Below are positions 61,452 to 64,000 of a stretch of DNA of 64,000 nucleotides, piece after piece. Made by a program: the position numbers and the translations under genes. The notes under the pieces were generated by a model. The model did not search any database and was not told where the DNA came from. It was given only the letters and a program-made list of their open reading frames with translations. Positions within the stretch are counted from its first letter, which is position 1. Every line of letters starts with the position of its first letter. The DNA comes from JADGRF01 sp036382515. GTDB taxonomy: Bacteria; Myxococcota_A; Polyangia; Polyangiales; JAFGIB01. The stretch covers positions 1-64,000 of the forward strand of contig DASVHQ010000075.1 of the NCBI GenBank assembly GCA_036382515.1. The letters run 5' to 3'.

Positions 61452-61994
61452 ATGCCCATCTATCAGCCAGGCAAAGTTCTCATGCGGGACGTCCCGCTCA
61501 AGTTCGTCGCGAAGAAGGTGACGGGCCATGGAGCCAAGGCCGTCGACGTCGCGATCCCGCTGGTTCCGTTCATCGACTTTCTGATCGTGCTCGTCGTCTT
61601 CTTGCTGATCTCGTTCAGTGCGAGCGGCGAGCTCTTGGCCCAGAAGGCGAACCTCAAGATGCCCAAGGCGGTCAACGTCGTGGACATCCAGGTGAAGCCG
61701 GTCATCTCGATCGACCCGGTGGTGGTCACACTCGACGGCAGGCGCATGGCCGACACGGCGACGCTCGCCGCCGATCCCAAGGTGGAGCGGATCGAGCAGC
61801 TGATTCAGGACCTCGAGACGCTGAAGCGCAACTGGAGCATCTTGCATCCGCAGGAGCCGTTCGATGGCCAGGTGATCATGCAGGCCGACGTCTCGATCGA
61901 CTACCGCGTCATCAAGAAGATCATGTTCTCGACGGCTCAGGCCGGCTACTCGAACGTGAGCTTCGCCGTGAATCGTCTGAGCACCAAGAAGTAG
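61452..61994 (+). CDS. ExbD/TolR-like protein (cluster 2, third gene)
   Basis: A 180-residue ExbD/TolR family protein. The helix IPLVPFIDFLIVLVVFLLIS carries the conserved Asp (D42). The periplasmic domain includes VKPVISIDPVVVTLDGRRMA, and the tail ADVSIDYRVIKKIMFSTAQA, GYSNVSFAV is the usual TolR ending. The two TolR-like proteins of this cluster share the VPFID helix and are closer to each other than to those of cluster 1. It is the third gene of the TolQ/TolR/TolR transcript. Confidence 0.88.
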   Translation: MPIYQPGKVLMRDVPLKFVAKKVTGHGAKAVDVAIPLVPFIDFLIVLVVFLLISFSASGELLAQKANLKMPKAVNVVDIQVKPVISIDPVVVTLDGRRMADTATLAADPKVERIEQLIQDLETLKRNWSILHPQEPFDGQVIMQADVSIDYRVIKKIMFSTAQAGYSNVSFAVNRLSTKK

Positions 61995-62080
61995 CCTCCC
62001 ATCAAGCGCTGGCGCCCAGCCGGCGGCGCACACACACTCGGCCTCGCCCGCGCAATGCTGGCGGGGCCGCGCTGTTTCTT

Positions 62081-62243
62081 GGAGCCTGTCGGAGAACGCG
62101 CTCCCGTCGGTCTTTGGTCGCTTCTCGGACATCTTCTTGTGCGAAATCCTCAGAATACCACGCAGTATTGCTGCGGTTTCGTACAAGAACCTGTCTCGAG
62201 AATCGACTCGAAGCCCTCGGTCCGGCTTTCTCCGACAGGCTCC
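62081..62243. mobile_element. MITE-like palindromic element
   Basis: A 163-bp segment bounded by perfect 16-bp inverted repeats GGAGCCTGTCGGAGAA (62081-62096) and its complement (62228-62243). The complementarity continues imperfectly through the interior (for example CTTGTGCGAAA with TTTCGTACAAG), so the whole segment is one long hairpin. No reading frame is inside, and no clear target duplication is visible. The right end directly abuts the AGGAG ribosome-binding site of the next gene. Small non-autonomous elements of this form are mobilised by a transposase elsewhere. Confidence 0.6.
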
Positions 62244-62255
62244 TAGGAGATCCTC

Positions 62256-63182
62256 ATGGCTGGCAAGAACTCTGGACGCCTGGTTCCCGCCCGACCGCAC
62301 ACGCATGACGAGTCGGCGGCTTACATGCCGCGCATACCGTGGCGCTACGTGATTCTCGGTGTGCTCTCGCTCGTGGTGGTCGGCGGCGGTTACTGGTTGA
62401 AGGAACAACGCAAGGCCCGCGATCTGCGTGCAGCGATCCTGCGTGTGCACGAGACCGAGCTGGCCCAAGCGCGAGAGGCCTACGCCGGGCTGCGCAACAA
62501 GCTCGAGGGCCTCGTGCTCTCGGCTGCGCAAACGGTGCCGGAGAACTTCGTCGACCCGCGCCTCAATATCCCGGGGCTGCGCTCGGGCAACGGGCTGTAC
62601 CTGCGGCTGATGGCGGCGGACGCCAAGAACAAGGACGGCATCGCGAGAGGTGCCAAGGCCATGGAGCCCGACAACATCGGCAACTGCCTGGGCGTCACGG
62701 CACCCTCGGTGCGCGGCCTCTACGAGAAGGGCGAGTTCCTCACGCCGCAGTGGATCAGCGAGGTCAAGAAGCTGCGCGACGTGATGAGCCTGCGCGTGCA
62801 GGACGAGGTGCTCTCACGCCACATCCGCTCGGACCTACCCAGCGTGTTGGGCCTCTTGCGCTCCGACTGGTTCATGCTGGTGCTGCAGGAAGGCGCAAAC
62901 CGCCGGGACGCCGCGGTCGACGTGTTTCTGTGGGACCTGCGCCACGGCGAAAGCTTGCTGCGCGCGCACGTGCAGTCGCGTGGGGTGCTGCTTACGACCC
63001 GCATTCTGTCCAAGGGCGCACCGGCTGCCCCTGCGCTATCGGAGCAAGAGCGCAACGGGGGAGCGGCCAACGACTGCTCGATCGCCGCGCAGCTCAAGGA
63101 GCTGGCGGGGCGTCCGGCCGCCACCGTGACTGAAATCGTCGCCAAGCCGGCCGCTGCGGATGCCGGCCGCGCGCCGAAGTAG
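62256..63182 (+). CDS. single-pass membrane protein after TolQ cluster 2
   Basis: A 308-residue protein with an AGGAG ribosome-binding site at 62245-62249. A short N-terminal region is followed by one helix (about 29-47, WRYVILGVLSLVVVGGGYWL), a helical, probably coiled stretch (LRAAILRVHETELAQAREAY) and a periplasmic domain of about 200 residues (DPRLNIPGLRSGNGLYLRLM, CLGVTAPSVRGLYEKGEFLT). I do not recognise the family. Its position suggests a motor-associated envelope protein, now separated from the TolR-like gene by the MITE-like element. Confidence 0.65.
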   Translation: MAGKNSGRLVPARPHTHDESAAYMPRIPWRYVILGVLSLVVVGGGYWLKEQRKARDLRAAILRVHETELAQAREAYAGLRNKLEGLVLSAAQTVPENFVDPRLNIPGLRSGNGLYLRLMAADAKNKDGIARGAKAMEPDNIGNCLGVTAPSVRGLYEKGEFLTPQWISEVKKLRDVMSLRVQDEVLSRHIRSDLPSVLGLLRSDWFMLVLQEGANRRDAAVDVFLWDLRHGESLLRAHVQSRGVLLTTRILSKGAPAAPALSEQERNGGAANDCSIAAQLKELAGRPAATVTEIVAKPAAADAGRAPK

Positions 63183-63284
63183 CCAGCTGGCCGATCTCAC
63201 GCCTCACGGCCTGCAGGTGCCGCAGCTGCGGCGCGCCTCGTGCAGCAGCCAGGCCGCGGGGCGTTGACGATCGGAAGAACGCAC

Positions 63285-63315
63285 GCGGCGGCGCAGCCAT
63301 CAGCTGCGCCGCCGC
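63285..63315. terminator. bidirectional hairpin terminator
   Basis: A perfect 13-bp stem (GCGGCGGCGCAGC with its complement, 63285-63297 and 63303-63315) encloses a 5-base loop. It lies between the convergent ends of the 62256 and 63830 genes. There is no T tract, so termination strength is uncertain. Confidence 0.55.
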
Positions 63316-63326
63316 TGGCGCGTGAC

Positions 63327-63830
63327 TCAGAACGGCAGGGCCTTGATCGTCAAGTTGTACGTGACGTCGATCGTGAAGCTACCGAGCGGACCAAGGCTGC
63401 CGAGCACTGGGTTGTCATGTACGAGCAAGTCGCCGCCAAGCACACGGAGGCTCGGCAGACCGGCAACGTCGGCCAGCGAGGCATTGCGCTGCAGCTCGAG
63501 ATTGGCATCGACGTTGGTGAGCTTGCCGAAGCCCGTGATGCCCGCGAGATCGCGGTTGTCGTGGATCGTGAACGCGCCGATCACCCGATCGAGCATGGCG
63601 AAACCGCTGACGTCGAGCAACACATCGTTGTAGGACCGGCCGTCGTCGCAGTCCGCATCCCTGGCGCACGCCAGCGCCGGCACAGCGTACGCATCGACGC
63701 CGGCCGCGTCCGCGGGGCCGCTCGCCGCATCGCGTGGACCGGCGTCGCGCCCCTTGGGAGTCGCGCTCGTCTGGCAAGCGACGAGCGGTGAAAGCAGGAC
63801 AACCTGGATGAGCTTTTCGCTAAGGCGCAA
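63327..63830 (-). CDS. lipoprotein with receptor-L-like leucine-rich repeats
   Basis: A 167-residue lipoprotein. TTG 63830 is preferred because a GGAG ribosome-binding site lies 7 bp upstream and the signal LSEKLIQVVLLSPLVAC (lipobox LVA-C) follows directly. The ATG at 63953 would add an Arg/Pro/His-rich stretch. An Asp/Ala linker with a CARDADCDDG pair is followed by LDVSGFAMLDRVIGAFTIHD, NRDLAGITGFGKLTNVDANL, ELQRNASLADVAGLPSLRVL and GGDLLVHDNPVLGSLGPLG. These are irregular repeats like the receptor L domain. A surface recognition role is inferred. Confidence 0.65.
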   Translation of the reverse strand: MRLSEKLIQVVLLSPLVACQTSATPKGRDAGPRDAASGPADAAGVDAYAVPALACARDADCDDGRSYNDVLLDVSGFAMLDRVIGAFTIHDNRDLAGITGFGKLTNVDANLELQRNASLADVAGLPSLRVLGGDLLVHDNPVLGSLGPLGSFTIDVTYNLTIKALPF

Positions 63831-64000
63831 GTGAAGACTCCGGGCCTCCGGGCGGTAGCGCGCGTCCGAGTCGCACGCGACGCAGTGCGCAGGATAAGGC
63901 GCTGGCGCAGGGTGGCCACGCCGCGCCAAGCCCGAGCGAGCCTCGCCGAGCAAGCTCGGCGGGCGAGTGTAAGGTGCCGCAACTACAAGAGGTTTTGGAT

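Overview
The window is GC-rich, gene-dense bacterial chromosome that looks like a myxobacterium-type member of Myxococcota (Polyangia-like). Pointers are three long eukaryotic-type Ser/Thr kinases, many Cys-rich Asp/Gly/Ala-rich lipoproteins (including 14 tandem disulfide modules and MopE-like CDGLDNDCNG motifs), an AgmX/TonB-like Pro/Ala-rich protein, two AglRQS-like TolQ/TolR/TolR clusters, a TIGR04552-like protein, RIO and macro-domain proteins and a PRMT-like methyltransferase. No tRNA, rRNA, CRISPR array, transposase, phage gene or origin was recognised.

Layout. 0-4.3 kb: pyrE-like phosphoribosyltransferase and small genes mixed with gene remnants (GH5 C-half, DUF1552 tail, a sugar-dehydrogenase/Cys-rich chimera). 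4.4-15 kb: a membrane block of two paralogous acyltransferases, a shortened MBOAT protein, a YfhO-type protein split by an in-frame TAG, and three GT-C-like multispanning proteins, probably acting on a surface glycan or glycolipid. 15.6-21.2 kb: a 1401-residue kinase-ATPase convergent with an AgmX-like protein. 22-35 kb: Cys-rich lipoproteins, YqeY, a PRMT-like enzyme, another GT-C protein, a hotdog thioesterase, and remnants of an alpha/beta hydrolase, a GST and a carbohydrate-binding-like domain. 34-42 kb: TPR/PEGA protein, kinase, truncated DUF938 methyltransferase, RIO kinase with macro-domain protein, outer-membrane barrel, hydrolase. 42-46.6 kb: spermidine-synthase-like membrane protein overlapping ilvN, then a MopE-like lipoprotein.

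46.6-47.4 kb is non-coding and holds the most unusual structure. Two complete elements of about 190 bp, in inverted orientation, plus one partial copy share a conserved core of about 75 bp. The long outer stem and the inner hairpin differ in sequence between copies yet stay self-complementary. The order stem, core, hairpin, stem resembles retron a1-msr-msd-a2, but no reverse transcriptase gene is present in the window.

47.5-57.4 kb: PEGA-tailed kinase, an overlapping gene pair that includes a RelA/SpoT-synthetase-like protein, Lon protease, and a membrane HExxH protein. 57.5-63.8 kb: two divergent TolQ/TolR/TolR clusters, probably proton-driven motors or energisers, with a family of hairpin repeats around the first and a 163-bp MITE-like palindrome inside the second.

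At least nine genes look truncated, split, chimeric or frameshifted. The density suggests local gene decay, though some single-base lesions could be sequence errors.
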